A DNA stretch of 64,000 nt from contig DCHO01000010.1 of assembly GCA_002315655.1 (NCBI GenBank), forward strand, positions 2,189-66,188, written 5' to 3'. The translations under genes were made by a program, and so were the position numbers. This document shows positions 17,189-26,283 of the stretch, piece after piece; the first letter of the stretch is position 1, and every line of letters starts with the position of its first letter. Under the pieces are notes generated by a model, which ran no database searches, was not told the DNA's origin, and was given only the letters and a program-made list of their open reading frames with translations. This stretch comes from Christensenella sp. UBA1750. Lineage in GTDB: Bacteria > Bacillota > Clostridia > Christensenellales > UBA1750.

Positions 17189-17217
17189 ATTATAATCGTT
17201 TTGCTTTTGTATTTCAA
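17189..17217 (-). promoter_or_regulatory. Promoter of AGE-type epimerase copy 1
   Basis: On the minus strand TTGAAA (17217-17212), a 17-base spacer and TATAAT (17194-17189). Confidence 0.8.
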
Positions 17218-17247
17218 TCAGTATTCGGAAATAAACTATTGTAATTT

Positions 17248-18402
17248 TCAAAGTATGGAACCGGTATAAGCAAGAAGCTCTGATTTTTCGTTTGTAAGCC
17301 TGTCCTCCATCACAAGGTTCAGAAGCCGTAAAAGTGTTTCCCCCACCTTTTTGCCTGTAATTCCAAGTGCCAGCAGGTCATTCCCCGTGACGGCAAGCTG
17401 CTTTATGCTTCTGCAATCGTTATCTTTTATGACCTGCTCCGGCAGCGCCGTTTTCCATTTGAGCATCGCTTTGAGCTGCATGGCTCTTGCGTCCCCCATG
17501 CGGCACAGCAGCTTCCGGGCTTCCGGGATGGTCTGCGGCTCGCTTTCCTTCCGCGCTCCCCACAATTCCCGCACAGCAGTTTCCTGCTCCCTGCTCAACC
17601 GCAGGGAGGAAAAGACTTTCTCGATATTTTCATTCTGTTTTAATAAATAGGCAAACCGCACGGCGAAATCTTTCGGCAGTTCATTCAGGGCGTCCGCGGA
17701 AAAAGAAATTTCCGGGAGAATCACTGAAAGAATGTCCGGGAACTGCCTGATGATCTCCTCTGCCGTAATGCCGCACATCAGCTTGACAAATTCCGCCGTG
17801 ATGCGCTCCTTTGCCACATAAGAAAGGCTGTCTTTGAGTGACCTTGCCGCCTGTGCTGTATCTTTTCCTACTGAAAAGCCGCACACGGAGGCGAACCGCA
17901 GCGCCCGCAGGATGCGCAATGCGTCCTCCGTGAAGCGATTGGTCGGTTCTCCTACGGCACGGATAATCTTTCTCTCTATATCTTCCCGTCCTTCAAAGGC
18001 ATCCTGCAAGCCCTCCTTCGGGTTGTAGGCCATGGCGTTGACGGTGAAATCCCGCCGCGCCTGATCTTCCCGCAAGCTGCGCACAAAGGTGACGGAATCC
18101 GGCCTTCTGTGGTCGGCATAGTCACCGTCCACGCGGAAGGTTGTGACTTCATAAGGGATATTGTCATAAAGAACCGTCAGTGTCCCATGCTGCAAGCCGG
18201 TTTCGATGAGCCTTTCCCCGGCAAAAACGCGCTTCATCTCCACGGGGGTTGCGGAAGTGCAAATGTCATAATCGGAGGGGACTTTTCCCATCAGGGCATC
18301 CCGCACGCAGCCGCCCACAACGTAGGCGCAGAAACCTGCTTCTTCCAGCCTGTTCAGAATATAGACTGCGCCGTTCGGCAGCTTCATTGTGAAATCGCTC
18401 AT
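17248..18402 (-). CDS. cca: CCA tRNA nucleotidyltransferase
   Basis: About 384 residues. Class II polymerase-beta-type head: GFCAYVVGGCVRDALMG and the metal-binding SDYDICTSATP, followed by RRDFTVNAMAYNP and TEDALRILRALRFASV, all hallmarks of CCA-adding enzymes and bacterial poly(A) polymerases. The HD domain found in some relatives is absent. ATG 18402 is chosen because AAAGGAGG sits 7 bases upstream; a GTG at 18408 is too close to it. Both tRNA genes in the window encode CCA, so its main job is probably repair of tRNA ends. Confidence 0.92.
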   Translation of the reverse strand: MSDFTMKLPNGAVYILNRLEEAGFCAYVVGGCVRDALMGKVPSDYDICTSATPVEMKRVFAGERLIETGLQHGTLTVLYDNIPYEVTTFRVDGDYADHRRPDSVTFVRSLREDQARRDFTVNAMAYNPKEGLQDAFEGREDIERKIIRAVGEPTNRFTEDALRILRALRFASVCGFSVGKDTAQAARSLKDSLSYVAKERITAEFVKLMCGITAEEIIRQFPDILSVILPEISFSADALNELPKDFAVRFAYLLKQNENIEKVFSSLRLSREQETAVRELWGARKESEPQTIPEARKLLCRMGDARAMQLKAMLKWKTALPEQVIKDNDCRSIKQLAVTGNDLLALGITGKKVGETLLRLLNLVMEDRLTNEKSELLAYTGSIL

Positions 18403-18466
18403 TCTCACCCCTCCTTTGCAACAGGACTTTTACTCATTATACACAACTTTCAGCTTCCCTTCAAGG

Positions 18467-18495
18467 TTTACAAACGCACTTTATCATGCTACAAT
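18467..18495 (+). promoter_or_regulatory. Promoter of the transglutaminase-like gene
   Basis: TTTACA (18467-18472), a 17-base spacer and TACAAT (18490-18495), 30 bases before the start codon. Confidence 0.75.
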
Positions 18496-18524
18496 GGTGA
18501 AAACCCTTTTAAGGAGGAATTATC

Positions 18525-19883
18525 ATGTACGATAATCTGGATTATATTGCCTACCCGCTGCCCGAGGACATTGAGCACCTTGTGGAAGGCGGCGACTTAA
18601 AACGCGCAAAAAAGATCATTGAGCAGCGCATCGCGGGCGACAAGCTGCCCGAGTGCTTAAAAGAGCGTCTGCGCTTTGAACTCAAAATCATCGACTATAT
18701 CCCCCATTGCTTCACGCTGACCGAAGAAGAAATGCTTGCCCAGCTCCAAAGCGCCTACGAAAACGTGACCTTTGAGGAAATGGAAGACCTGCGGGACGCC
18801 GGAACGCTGGACTGGCACTACATCGACGGCAAGGTCTATTACAAGACCAACGCTCTCAACAACACCATCAAGACCCGCCCGGACATGAACGACCGCCTCA
18901 AGGACAAGTCCAGAATGTACGAAAAGAACATACTGGATGAAGTGATCGCCAAGATGAAAAAAGACGGACACATGAAGATCAAATACAGAATTCGCACCAC
19001 GCTTTCCATCGAGCCGGAAGCGCAGGAGGAAGGTAAGGTCATCAAAGTGCATCTGCCCCTGCCCATGAAGGACGCCCAGTGCACCCCCGGCGAAATCGTC
19101 ACAAATCCCCCCGCAAAGCACATCGCAGACGAGACCCATCCCCAGCGCACCGCGTATTTTGAGGAAGTCTATAAAAAGGGCATGACTTTCTCTGCCGAAT
19201 ACGATTATACCATTGACGCGCCCTATGTGAACCCCGACCCCGCAAAGGTCTGCGCCGAGCAGCCGCACTTTAGCACAGAGGAAGTCGCGCCGCAGATCGT
19301 CTTTACCCCCTTTATCCGCGCCCTGTGCGACGAATTAAAGGGGGACGAGACCAATCCGTTGCTCATTGCCCGCAAATTCTACAACTACTGCACCGTGAAC
19401 TGCTGCTACCGCTTTGTTCCGGCGTATTACACCAAGCCCAACATTCCCGAGTTCTTTGCCGCTACCCAGCGCGCAGACTGCGGAATGCACGCCCTTCTGT
19501 TCATCACCCTCTGCCGCTGTGCCGGAATCCCCGCCAGATGGCAGGCCGGCTACTGCACCGAGCCCTTTGACGTGGGCAACCACGATTGGGCAATGTTCTA
19601 TGTCGCGCCCTACGGCTGGCTGTTCTGCGACGGCTCCTACGGCGGCTCCGCCTACCGTGCCGGCGCCATGGACAGATGGGACTTCTATTTCGGCAATCTT
19701 GACCCCTATCGCATGGTCGCCAATGCCGACATCCAGCAGGAGTTCGACCCACCCAAGAAATTCCTTCGCTACGATCCCTACGACAGTCAGGACGGCGAGG
19801 CGGAATACGAGGATCGCGGCCTCACCGGCTACGAATACGACACCGACAAGGAAATGCTCTCCATCGAAGTCCTAAACGACTAA
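18525..19883 (+). CDS. Cytosolic transglutaminase-like protein
   Basis: 452 residues, no signal peptide. The C-terminal half has the papain-like transglutaminase core: Cys319 in RADCGMHALLF, followed by CAGIPARWQAGY, His353 in GNHDWAMFYV and Asp369 in LFCDGSYGG. The first 170 residues form a charged helical domain I do not recognise, and residues 170-250 look like the beta domain that often precedes this core. Such proteins are usually proteases or peptidases. AAGGAGG precedes ATG 18525; the gene is alone with its own promoter and terminator. Confidence 0.83.
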   Translation: MYDNLDYIAYPLPEDIEHLVEGGDLKRAKKIIEQRIAGDKLPECLKERLRFELKIIDYIPHCFTLTEEEMLAQLQSAYENVTFEEMEDLRDAGTLDWHYIDGKVYYKTNALNNTIKTRPDMNDRLKDKSRMYEKNILDEVIAKMKKDGHMKIKYRIRTTLSIEPEAQEEGKVIKVHLPLPMKDAQCTPGEIVTNPPAKHIADETHPQRTAYFEEVYKKGMTFSAEYDYTIDAPYVNPDPAKVCAEQPHFSTEEVAPQIVFTPFIRALCDELKGDETNPLLIARKFYNYCTVNCCYRFVPAYYTKPNIPEFFAATQRADCGMHALLFITLCRCAGIPARWQAGYCTEPFDVGNHDWAMFYVAPYGWLFCDGSYGGSAYRAGAMDRWDFYFGNLDPYRMVANADIQQEFDPPKKFLRYDPYDSQDGEAEYEDRGLTGYEYDTDKEMLSIEVLND

Positions 19884-19890
19884 GCAGATA

Positions 19891-19924
19891 AAGCGTCCCC
19901 GGAATCACATCCGAGGGCGCTTTT
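19891..19924 (+). terminator. Terminator of the transglutaminase-like gene
   Basis: Imperfect hairpin AAGCGTCCCCGGA / TCCGAGGGCGCTT followed by TTTTC. Confidence 0.7.
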
Positions 19925-19974
19925 CGTTCCTTATTATTCCATATTCATTTTTCAGTTTTCAATATTCATTATCA

Positions 19975-20832
19975 TTACACCGTTCCCGTCACCACCAGCA
20001 CCGCCGTTCCGGGAACCACCGTCCACTGTCCCGTCGTGGTGCTCTGGGTGTAGGTGGCGGCGGGTACGGTGATAATTCCCTGAACCGTGGTAAACGCGCC
20101 GGTCTGCGTGTTGTAGGTGTAATCAGTATTCTCGACAAGCGCTGTTCCGTTCAGCGTCACGGTGATGGGGTTCAGAATCGGGCTGAACGTATCCGTCACA
20201 ACCACATTGGCGGACGCATCAGCCTCAGTGTTACCGGAGTTCTCAATGACGAAGGTGTATGTCAAAGTGCTGTTCTCCGAGACCTGATTGGGGCTCATGG
20301 ACTTGCTGATGGTCAGCGTCGGGTCAACCGCCGATGTGACGGTCTCGTTTGCGGTCAGCGGCGTGGCCAGCCCGGTGCCCGTCACCTGCACCTCGTTGTT
20401 GATGGCGTCCCCGGTGTCCAGCGGCGCGTAGGTGTTCACCGTGGCTTCGTAGGCGATCACCGCATTGCCGTTGGCGGGCACGTTGATGCCGGTCACGACA
20501 AGCGGAGGCCCCGCAGTCACGGCGGTGGGCTGGGTCTGCAGCACGCCGTTGATATAATACTGGACGGAACCCGCAATATAGGTCAGCGGCACCACCGTTC
20601 CCGTGCCGAAGGAATACGCCCCCAGATTGTCCGTGACGGTCAGATCGGTAAAGGGCGTTGTGCCGGAGTTGATGAGGGAGATCACATAGGTTAAGTTCTG
20701 CCCTGCGGTGTAGGTGTTAACCAGCGCGGTCTTGGAGGCGGAAAGCACATCCACCAATTCACCGGTTACGGTGTTGGAGGTGGTCACAAGGCCGTTGTAG
20801 GAGAGCACGGCCTGATTCGTAAAGACTGGCAT
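19975..20832 (-). CDS. DUF11-repeat beta-sandwich protein
   Basis: 285 residues, rich in Thr, Val, Asn and Gly, with almost no Cys or charged stretches. Two repeats of the DUF11 type are seen: one at about 30-130 (TYVISLINSGTTPFTDLTVTD) and one at about 170-285 (TYTFVIENSGNTEADASAN). These are Ig-like surface modules. There is no signal peptide, anchor or sorting motif, so either it leaves the cell another way, for example on spores, or export is not by Sec. AGGAGGAA precedes ATG 20832. It stands alone; function unknown. Confidence 0.8.
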   Translation of the reverse strand: MPVFTNQAVLSYNGLVTTSNTVTGELVDVLSASKTALVNTYTAGQNLTYVISLINSGTTPFTDLTVTDNLGAYSFGTGTVVPLTYIAGSVQYYINGVLQTQPTAVTAGPPLVVTGINVPANGNAVIAYEATVNTYAPLDTGDAINNEVQVTGTGLATPLTANETVTSAVDPTLTISKSMSPNQVSENSTLTYTFVIENSGNTEADASANVVVTDTFSPILNPITVTLNGTALVENTDYTYNTQTGAFTTVQGIITVPAATYTQSTTTGQWTVVPGTAVLVVTGTV

Positions 20833-20912
20833 AGAAGATTCCTCCTAAAGTTGTTCAGATTCGGGGTTCCCCTATCCTACCAATATGAATCGGGCAAAAC
20901 TTTTGTGTTCGG

Positions 20913-20941
20913 TTGCAAAAAGGCGCAGAATGCGCTATGAT
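20913..20941 (+). promoter_or_regulatory. Promoter of the TIM-barrel isomerase / FAD oxidoreductase genes
   Basis: TTGCAA (20913-20918), a 17-base spacer and TATGAT (20936-20941), just before the ribosome binding site of the isomerase gene. Confidence 0.65.
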
Positions 20942-20962
20942 GACGGTATGGAGGTGACAGAA

Positions 20963-21769
20963 ATGATTTTATCGACTTTCTATAATCATATCGCGGATGC
21001 CAGTGCCCAGAACGGGCTTTCTCTGTCCCAAGTGGCAGAAAAGTGCCTGTCCTGGGGCATCACGGGCATTGACATTGAGACGGAACCTTACAGGGAACAC
21101 AACAACGAATTTCTGACCCTGCTTGATGCGGGAATGCAGCTCAATTCCCTGCCCACGCGGTGCGACTTTTTCCACCATCCCGAGGATCTGTCCATAGCGA
21201 TGGAAGCCGTGGAGATCGTCCGCAAATATCACGGCAAGCAGATTCTCATTATCCCCGGCTACTTACTTCCCGGAGACGATTTGCAGAAGTGCTTGGAGAA
21301 TTGCATAAAGCCCATTCAGACGCTTGTGGATGAGGCGGCAAAATACGGCATTGAAGTGGGCATGGAGGACTATGACCACGAGGCCTACCCCTACGGGCGG
21401 CAGAGCGTCATGCTGTGGTTCATGGAGCACGTTCCCCGGCTTTCCTGCATCTTTGACACGGGCAATTTCCTGTTCCACGGTGAGGACGCGGGCGCGGCTT
21501 ATCCCCTGCTCAAAAAGTACATCAAAGGGCAGATTCACTGCAAGGACAGAAAGCTTGTCGGGCGCGAAGGCGAGAGCGGCAGTGTGGCACTGAACGGAAA
21601 GACCCTCTATCCTGCCGCCGTCGGAAGCGGGATTCTGCCCATGAAGGAGATCATTTCCGACCTGCTGCAAAGCGGCTACAACGGCAGCTTCACCTTGGAA
21701 TTTTTCGGCTCTGCGGACTGCCTTTCCGATTTGGAAGCATCCGCAAAATTCATACATTCGCTGGTGTAA
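20963..21769 (+). CDS. Sugar phosphate isomerase/epimerase-like TIM-barrel protein, copy 1
   Basis: About 268 residues of the xylose-isomerase-like / AP-endonuclease-2 fold. Metal-site segments are seen: VGMEDYDHEAYPYG (Glu), CIFDTGNFLFHG (Asp), QIHCKDR (His) and FTLEFFG (Glu). Members isomerise or epimerise sugars, inositols and hydroxypyruvate. I use ATG 20963 with GGAGGTGA 6-8 bases upstream; earlier in-frame ATGs lack a site. The FAD oxidoreductase gene follows 58 bases later and probably shares its transcript. Confidence 0.82.
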   Translation: MILSTFYNHIADASAQNGLSLSQVAEKCLSWGITGIDIETEPYREHNNEFLTLLDAGMQLNSLPTRCDFFHHPEDLSIAMEAVEIVRKYHGKQILIIPGYLLPGDDLQKCLENCIKPIQTLVDEAAKYGIEVGMEDYDHEAYPYGRQSVMLWFMEHVPRLSCIFDTGNFLFHGEDAGAAYPLLKKYIKGQIHCKDRKLVGREGESGSVALNGKTLYPAAVGSGILPMKEIISDLLQSGYNGSFTLEFFGSADCLSDLEASAKFIHSLV

Positions 21770-21827
21770 TCCTTACAAATCCATATCAGACCGCAGTGTG
21801 CGGTAACTTTTCATAAGGAGCATTTCT

Positions 21828-23105
21828 ATGGCATACATTCAGTTTTCCGAACAGATTCCCGAAAAGCAGGGCTATGACGTGATCGTCGCCGGTGCGGGCG
21901 TGGCGGGCATTGCCGCCGCCGTGGCCGCCAGACGTGCCGGAAAAAGCGTGCTTCTGCTGGAAAAGGCCACACAGTTGGGCGGCTTGGCCACCATCGGGCT
22001 GATTAACTACTTTGTCCCCATGTGCAACGGGCGCGGCGTGCAGATCATCAAAGGCCTGTGCGACGAATTCATTGACCTTTCCATCAGGGACGGCTTTGAT
22101 ACCCTGCCCGAAGTGTGGAAGGAACGCAAAGACCACCCCACAAAGGAAAAATCCGTGCGCTTTGCAACGCAATACTCCCCCACCATATTCTCTCTGGCAC
22201 TGACCGATCTTATCGTCTCCGAAGGCATCACGCTCCTTGTGGACTGCGTGGCGGCAAATCCCGTGATGGACGGAACCCACTGCAAGGGCGTGATCATCCA
22301 AGGGAAAGCAGGACGCGAATACTATCCCTGCGGCGTTGTGGTGGATGCTACGGGCGACAGCGACCTGCTGGAACGTGCGGGCGTGCCCACGGTGCTGGGA
22401 AAGAACTACTTCTCCTATTTCGGTTCCTGCGCCACGCTGGAATCCTGCGAGCGCGTGACCAAATCCCGCAACATTCACGACCTCTATTCCGGCATTTCAG
22501 GCGGCAACATCAACCTTTACGGCGACCGCCAGCCCGCCGATGTACCGCTTTACAAGGGCGTGACCCCGGAGGAGGTCTCGGACTACACCATCCGCAACCA
22601 GCGGCTCATGCTCAAGAATCTGCGTGAGAAGTACCCTGACCGTTTCAGCCGCGAGATCATCTCCCTGCCCATCATGCCGCAGTTCCGCACCACGCGGCGC
22701 ATTGACGGTGACTACACCCTGTCCGCCGACGATGCTTTCAAGCACTTTGACGATTCCGTCTGCGCCGTCAACGACTTTGACCGCAGCGATTACCTGTATG
22801 AAGTCCCCTACCGCACCCTTGTGCATCATTCCTTCGACAATCTCATCACCGCCGGACGCTCTGCCGCAGGCGAAGGCTACGCATGGGACATTCTGCGCGT
22901 CATTCCCCCGGCGATCCTCACAGGACAGGCCGCAGGCGAAGCTGCCGCGCTTGCCTTGGAGGAAAAAACCGCCATTGCTTCCGTCACCATTCCCGAATTA
23001 CAGAGACGGCTTGCAAACAACAAAATGATGATTCATTTTGACGATGCACTCATTCCTCCGCCTGAAATCATGGCCGAAGCAGAACCCGTCAACAACCATT
23101 TCTAA
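21828..23105 (+). CDS. FAD-dependent oxidoreductase (FAD_oxidored family), copy 1
   Basis: 425 residues. The N-terminal dinucleotide-binding fold YDVIVAGAGVAGIAAAVAARR is followed by LLEKATQLGGLATIGL, and a second FAD segment (VVVDATGDSDLLERAG) lies near residue 170. The C-terminal VRVIPPAILTGQAAG-type segment is also typical (here LRVIPPAILTGQAAGEAAAL). This family (PF12831) is common in polysaccharide-use loci; its substrates are largely unknown. Cytosolic. AAGGAG precedes ATG 21828. It ends at a strong bidirectional terminator. Confidence 0.85.
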   Translation: MAYIQFSEQIPEKQGYDVIVAGAGVAGIAAAVAARRAGKSVLLLEKATQLGGLATIGLINYFVPMCNGRGVQIIKGLCDEFIDLSIRDGFDTLPEVWKERKDHPTKEKSVRFATQYSPTIFSLALTDLIVSEGITLLVDCVAANPVMDGTHCKGVIIQGKAGREYYPCGVVVDATGDSDLLERAGVPTVLGKNYFSYFGSCATLESCERVTKSRNIHDLYSGISGGNINLYGDRQPADVPLYKGVTPEEVSDYTIRNQRLMLKNLREKYPDRFSREIISLPIMPQFRTTRRIDGDYTLSADDAFKHFDDSVCAVNDFDRSDYLYEVPYRTLVHHSFDNLITAGRSAAGEGYAWDILRVIPPAILTGQAAGEAAALALEEKTAIASVTIPELQRRLANNKMMIHFDDALIPPPEIMAEAEPVNNHF

Positions 23106-23115
23106 ACCGTATGAA

Positions 23116-23148
23116 AAATCCCACGGAAATGCGCTTTCCGTGGGATTT
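23116..23148. terminator. Bidirectional terminator
   Basis: Perfect 14-base inverted repeat (23116-23129 and 23135-23148, AAATCCCACGGAAA and its complement) with a 5-base loop, between converging genes. Confidence 0.9.
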
Positions 23149-23160
23149 GTTGATGGAGTT

Positions 23161-24216
23161 TTATCTGTTTTCATCAAAGGGTACGGGGATGCCTTTTTCT
23201 GCCGACTCAAAGCACGCCAGCATGATTTTGAGCACCCTTCTGGACTGCCAATGCTGAATCAGTTGTTCGCACTCGCCGTCAATGGAGGCGGTGAAGTTGC
23301 GGTAGAAATCGTGTACATCCGATGTGGGCTTGTCTTCCTTCCATGTGTCCAGCGTGATTTCGTCGCGGGGCGCCATGGTCTTGGTGATGCCGGCGGCGGT
23401 TTGCACGGGCAGCACGTCCTTCTCGTTCCACGCCTTGCACTTGGCGACAATGGCGTTCTCGCGCCAGTCGGTGATGAGCGCGGAACCCTTTTCGGCGGTC
23501 ATGTAGAAGCGCGGCAGGGCGATGAAATTATAGGTGGCGACCTCCACATAAGCGGTCTTGCCGGTAGTGAAGGTGAGGTTCAGCCGGAAGCCATCGTCCA
23601 CCTCGTTGTTGGTGATGTGGGTGGTTTCGCAGTAGACGGTCTTGATGGGGTCGGTGATGAGCTGTGTCATCTGGTCGATGAGGTGCACGCCCCAGTCTAA
23701 GATCATACCGCCGCCGTGCGCCTTTTCGCCGCGCCAGTCGGAGGGAATGCCGCGGGAACCCATGATGCGGCTTTCGATGCGAATGGGCGCACCGATTTTG
23801 CCTTCTTCGATGATGTTCTTCATGGCAAGGAAGTCCACATCCCAGCGTCTATTCTGGTGCACGGAGAAATGCACGTTGTTTTTCTTCGCAGTTGCCAGCA
23901 TCTCGTCCAGTGCTTCCAGCGTCATTTCCACAGGCTTTTCGCAGATCACGTTTTTCCCTGCGTTGAGCGCCGCCAGCACAATGGGCGTATGGGTGTCGTT
24001 GGGGGTCGCCACGGTGATGAGATCGACTTCCCTGTCGGCCAGCACTTCTTCAAGGGAAGCATAAGCGTGGATGCCCCGGGATTCCGCCAGCGCATTCCGC
24101 TCGGGCTTTATGTCATAGATGCCGCGCAGCGTCACGATGTCACTTTTCAGCGCGTGCTCACAGTGCCAACCGCCCTGTCCGCCGTAGCCAACGACCACTA
24201 AGTTTTTCTTCTTCAT
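23161..24216 (-). CDS. Gfo/Idh/MocA family oxidoreductase, copy 1
   Basis: 351 residues. The Rossmann domain begins NLVVVGYGGQGGWHCEHAL, with the family's VICEKPVEMT motif at about residue 95 and the C-terminal domain active-site region GGGMILDWGVHLIDQMTQL (Asp and His). Members oxidise or epimerise sugars, inositols or sugar acids with NAD(P). The gene follows the PHP-domain gene by about 30 bases on the same strand. The substrate is not evident. Confidence 0.88.
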   Translation of the reverse strand: MKKKNLVVVGYGGQGGWHCEHALKSDIVTLRGIYDIKPERNALAESRGIHAYASLEEVLADREVDLITVATPNDTHTPIVLAALNAGKNVICEKPVEMTLEALDEMLATAKKNNVHFSVHQNRRWDVDFLAMKNIIEEGKIGAPIRIESRIMGSRGIPSDWRGEKAHGGGMILDWGVHLIDQMTQLITDPIKTVYCETTHITNNEVDDGFRLNLTFTTGKTAYVEVATYNFIALPRFYMTAEKGSALITDWRENAIVAKCKAWNEKDVLPVQTAAGITKTMAPRDEITLDTWKEDKPTSDVHDFYRNFTASIDGECEQLIQHWQSRRVLKIMLACFESAEKGIPVPFDENR

Positions 24217-24248
24217 AGGGCTTTACCCTTTCTGTGAATGGGATAATC

Positions 24249-25172
24249 TTATTTCAGGTAGATGGGGTTCGTCCATGCACGGTTTCCGTCCCTGTCCACA
24301 CAGGTGGCGCGGATGTAGGTCATGTTCTCCGGCACCTTGCAGGTAAGGCGGGTTAAGGTGCCCTTTTCCTCCACCACGCAGGGCAGTGGGAAATAGAACG
24401 CATGGAAGGCGATCTTTGCGCAGGGAGAGCACTCGATAACCGCTTCTCCGTCCTCGACATAGAAATCATAGATTTCGGGACCGCAGGAGGAATAGAAGGC
24501 TTCGTTCTTCAAGGCTTCGAGCACGGATTCCACATTCTTTTCCGCATTGACGCGCACCCAGCCGTGGCAATGGTGGCTCATGGCGTGTCCGTCGTCCGTG
24601 GCAACGCCGCCGATGTGGATGCCCTGTGCCAGCAGCTCGTCCCAATAGGCCGCGTTGGTATCCATCTCGTTTTCAATCACGCAGCCGCTGTTCCAGATTT
24701 CCATGCCGAAGTTCCCCTTGAGCTGTTCAAACTCGCGGGCGGGTGTGGTGCTCCATTCGGGATGGCAGTACATGGTGAGCTGATTTTCGGCGTGATACTT
24801 GTCCAAGTCCTTCTGGAACTCGAACTGATCGGCAACGGAGCCGGAATCCACGCGCTGATCCTGCTCGTAGGGATTGCCGTTTGCCTTTTCGTGCCCCAGC
24901 ACAACGGTGTGGAAGCAATGCACGCGCCCCTTGGGCGGCAGGTTCTTGTCGATTTCCATGCCCGGAATGATGAGCATTTCGGTTTCGGGGGCGAAGTTTT
25001 CATAGTTGTACCGACGATGGTCGGTCAGCGCCATGAAGTTGTAGCCCTTTTCCTTGTGGTAACGGATGACCGCATCGGGTTCCCCTTTGCCGTCGGAACG
25101 GGTGGTATGGCAGTGCAGCGCACCTTTGAGCATGGAATTGTTGCCGACGAAAGCGGCCTGACGGATTCTCAT
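24249..25172 (-). CDS. PHP-domain metal-dependent phosphoesterase
   Basis: About 307 residues. PHP motifs are visible: GALHCHTTRSDGKG, ALTDHRRY, IPGMEIDK, MYCHPEW and the final VATDDGHAMSH, supplying the His/Asp ligands for a metal cluster. Family members hydrolyse phosphate esters. The C-terminal 70 residues look like a small beta domain. ATG 25172 has AGGAG 8-9 bases upstream; an earlier in-frame start at 25202 has no site. Probably cotranscribed with the Gfo/Idh gene. Confidence 0.85.
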   Translation of the reverse strand: MRIRQAAFVGNNSMLKGALHCHTTRSDGKGEPDAVIRYHKEKGYNFMALTDHRRYNYENFAPETEMLIIPGMEIDKNLPPKGRVHCFHTVVLGHEKANGNPYEQDQRVDSGSVADQFEFQKDLDKYHAENQLTMYCHPEWSTTPAREFEQLKGNFGMEIWNSGCVIENEMDTNAAYWDELLAQGIHIGGVATDDGHAMSHHCHGWVRVNAEKNVESVLEALKNEAFYSSCGPEIYDFYVEDGEAVIECSPCAKIAFHAFYFPLPCVVEEKGTLTRLTCKVPENMTYIRATCVDRDGNRAWTNPIYLK

Positions 25173-25326
25173 ATATTTAGCTCCTTCTGTCTTGCAAAAC
25201 AAGACTTTTTAATTCTGCTTAACAGTTTATCACATAACGAACCGAATGTCCATATCCGGGCAAAGTCTTTTCAGCGAAACCTGTTTATGATACAATATGG
25301 AAAATCAGAAACGGAGATGGGGAAAT

Positions 25327-26244
25327 ATGAAGTGGATTGTGCCGGACTTTTATCGGGATTTCCGCTGCATCGGCGGAAAATGTATTGACAACTGCTGCAT
25401 CGGCTGGGAGATAGACATTGACGAAGACACCGCAGAGCACTACAAAACGGTGACGAGCGAGCTTGGAAAAAGGCTGAAAAACTGCATTTCGTGGGAAGAA
25501 ACGCCTCATTTCATCTTGGGTAAAGATGAACGGTGCCCGTTCCTGAATCCGCAGAATCTGTGTGACATTCAGGGTGCTTTGGGGGAGCAGTCTCTCTGCG
25601 AAATCTGCCGGGAACACCCGCGCTTTCACGAGTGGTTCGGCGCGTTTCGGGAGAGCGGCATCGGGCTGTGCTGTCCGGAGGCGGCAAGGCTGCTGCTGAA
25701 AGAGGAAACGCCGATGCGCTTTGTGGAATTAGACGACGGAATGCCGGAGGAAGATTTCGAGGACGAATACGCGCTTTCCTTTGTATTGGAAGCAAGGCAA
25801 ACCCTTTACAGCATCCTGCAAGACCGTTCTGTCCCCTTCCCCGCCCGCTTGACGCGATTTTACAATACTGCTTGTTCCTTCCAAGCGGAGTTGGACGGCG
25901 CTTTACCGGATACGGAAATGCTTTCCCTCCCCACAGACGAAATGCTGCTCGATTACGCCAAATCCCTTGAACCTATCAATAACGATTGGACGGAATTGCT
26001 GATAAAGGCAGAACAGGCGGAATGCACTTCCCCATCGCTGCCCGACTGGGTGCAGGAAAAGGCTGCCATGTATTTATCCTTCCGCTGGCTGGGCAAGGCG
26101 GTTTACGACTATGACTTATTCGGCAAAGCGGAGTTCATCGTGCGCTTTATGGGACTGCTGAACCTGCTGATTCAGCAAAACTGTGTGGCGAATGCAGAAG
26201 AAGGTCTGCGGATTTTATCCAAGGAAATGGAATATCTGGCATAG
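25327..26244 (+). CDS. FliB-like lysine N-methylase family protein
   Basis: About 305 residues. The N-terminus VPDFYRDFRCIGGKCIDNCCIGW carries the Cys-rich signature of the FliB family (flagellin lysine-N-methylase), continued by CPFLNPQNLCDIQ, LCEICREHPRF and GIGLCCPEAA. These Cys probably bind an iron-sulfur cluster. The C-terminal half is helical and less conserved. No flagellar genes are in the window, so the target may be another protein. ATG 25327 is preceded by GGAGATGGGG; an ATG at 25297 is less well placed. Confidence 0.8.
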   Translation: MKWIVPDFYRDFRCIGGKCIDNCCIGWEIDIDEDTAEHYKTVTSELGKRLKNCISWEETPHFILGKDERCPFLNPQNLCDIQGALGEQSLCEICREHPRFHEWFGAFRESGIGLCCPEAARLLLKEETPMRFVELDDGMPEEDFEDEYALSFVLEARQTLYSILQDRSVPFPARLTRFYNTACSFQAELDGALPDTEMLSLPTDEMLLDYAKSLEPINNDWTELLIKAEQAECTSPSLPDWVQEKAAMYLSFRWLGKAVYDYDLFGKAEFIVRFMGLLNLLIQQNCVANAEEGLRILSKEMEYLA

Positions 26245-26246
26245 AA

Positions 26247-26280
26247 AAATCCGGGAAAGAGCTGTTTCTCTCCCGGATTT
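26247..26280. terminator. Bidirectional terminator
   Basis: AAATCCGGGA (26247-26256) pairs with TCCCGGATTT (26271-26280), and an inner AAGAG/CTCT pair extends the stem. It lies between converging genes. Confidence 0.85.
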
Positions 26281-26283
26281 CAT

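Noticed and set aside
25188..25216. GTCTTG-CAAAA-CAAGAC-TTTTT hairpin on the plus strand
   Set aside because: It looks like a small terminator, but no plus-strand gene precedes it. It lies in the leader of the minus-strand PHP gene and I cannot assign a role.
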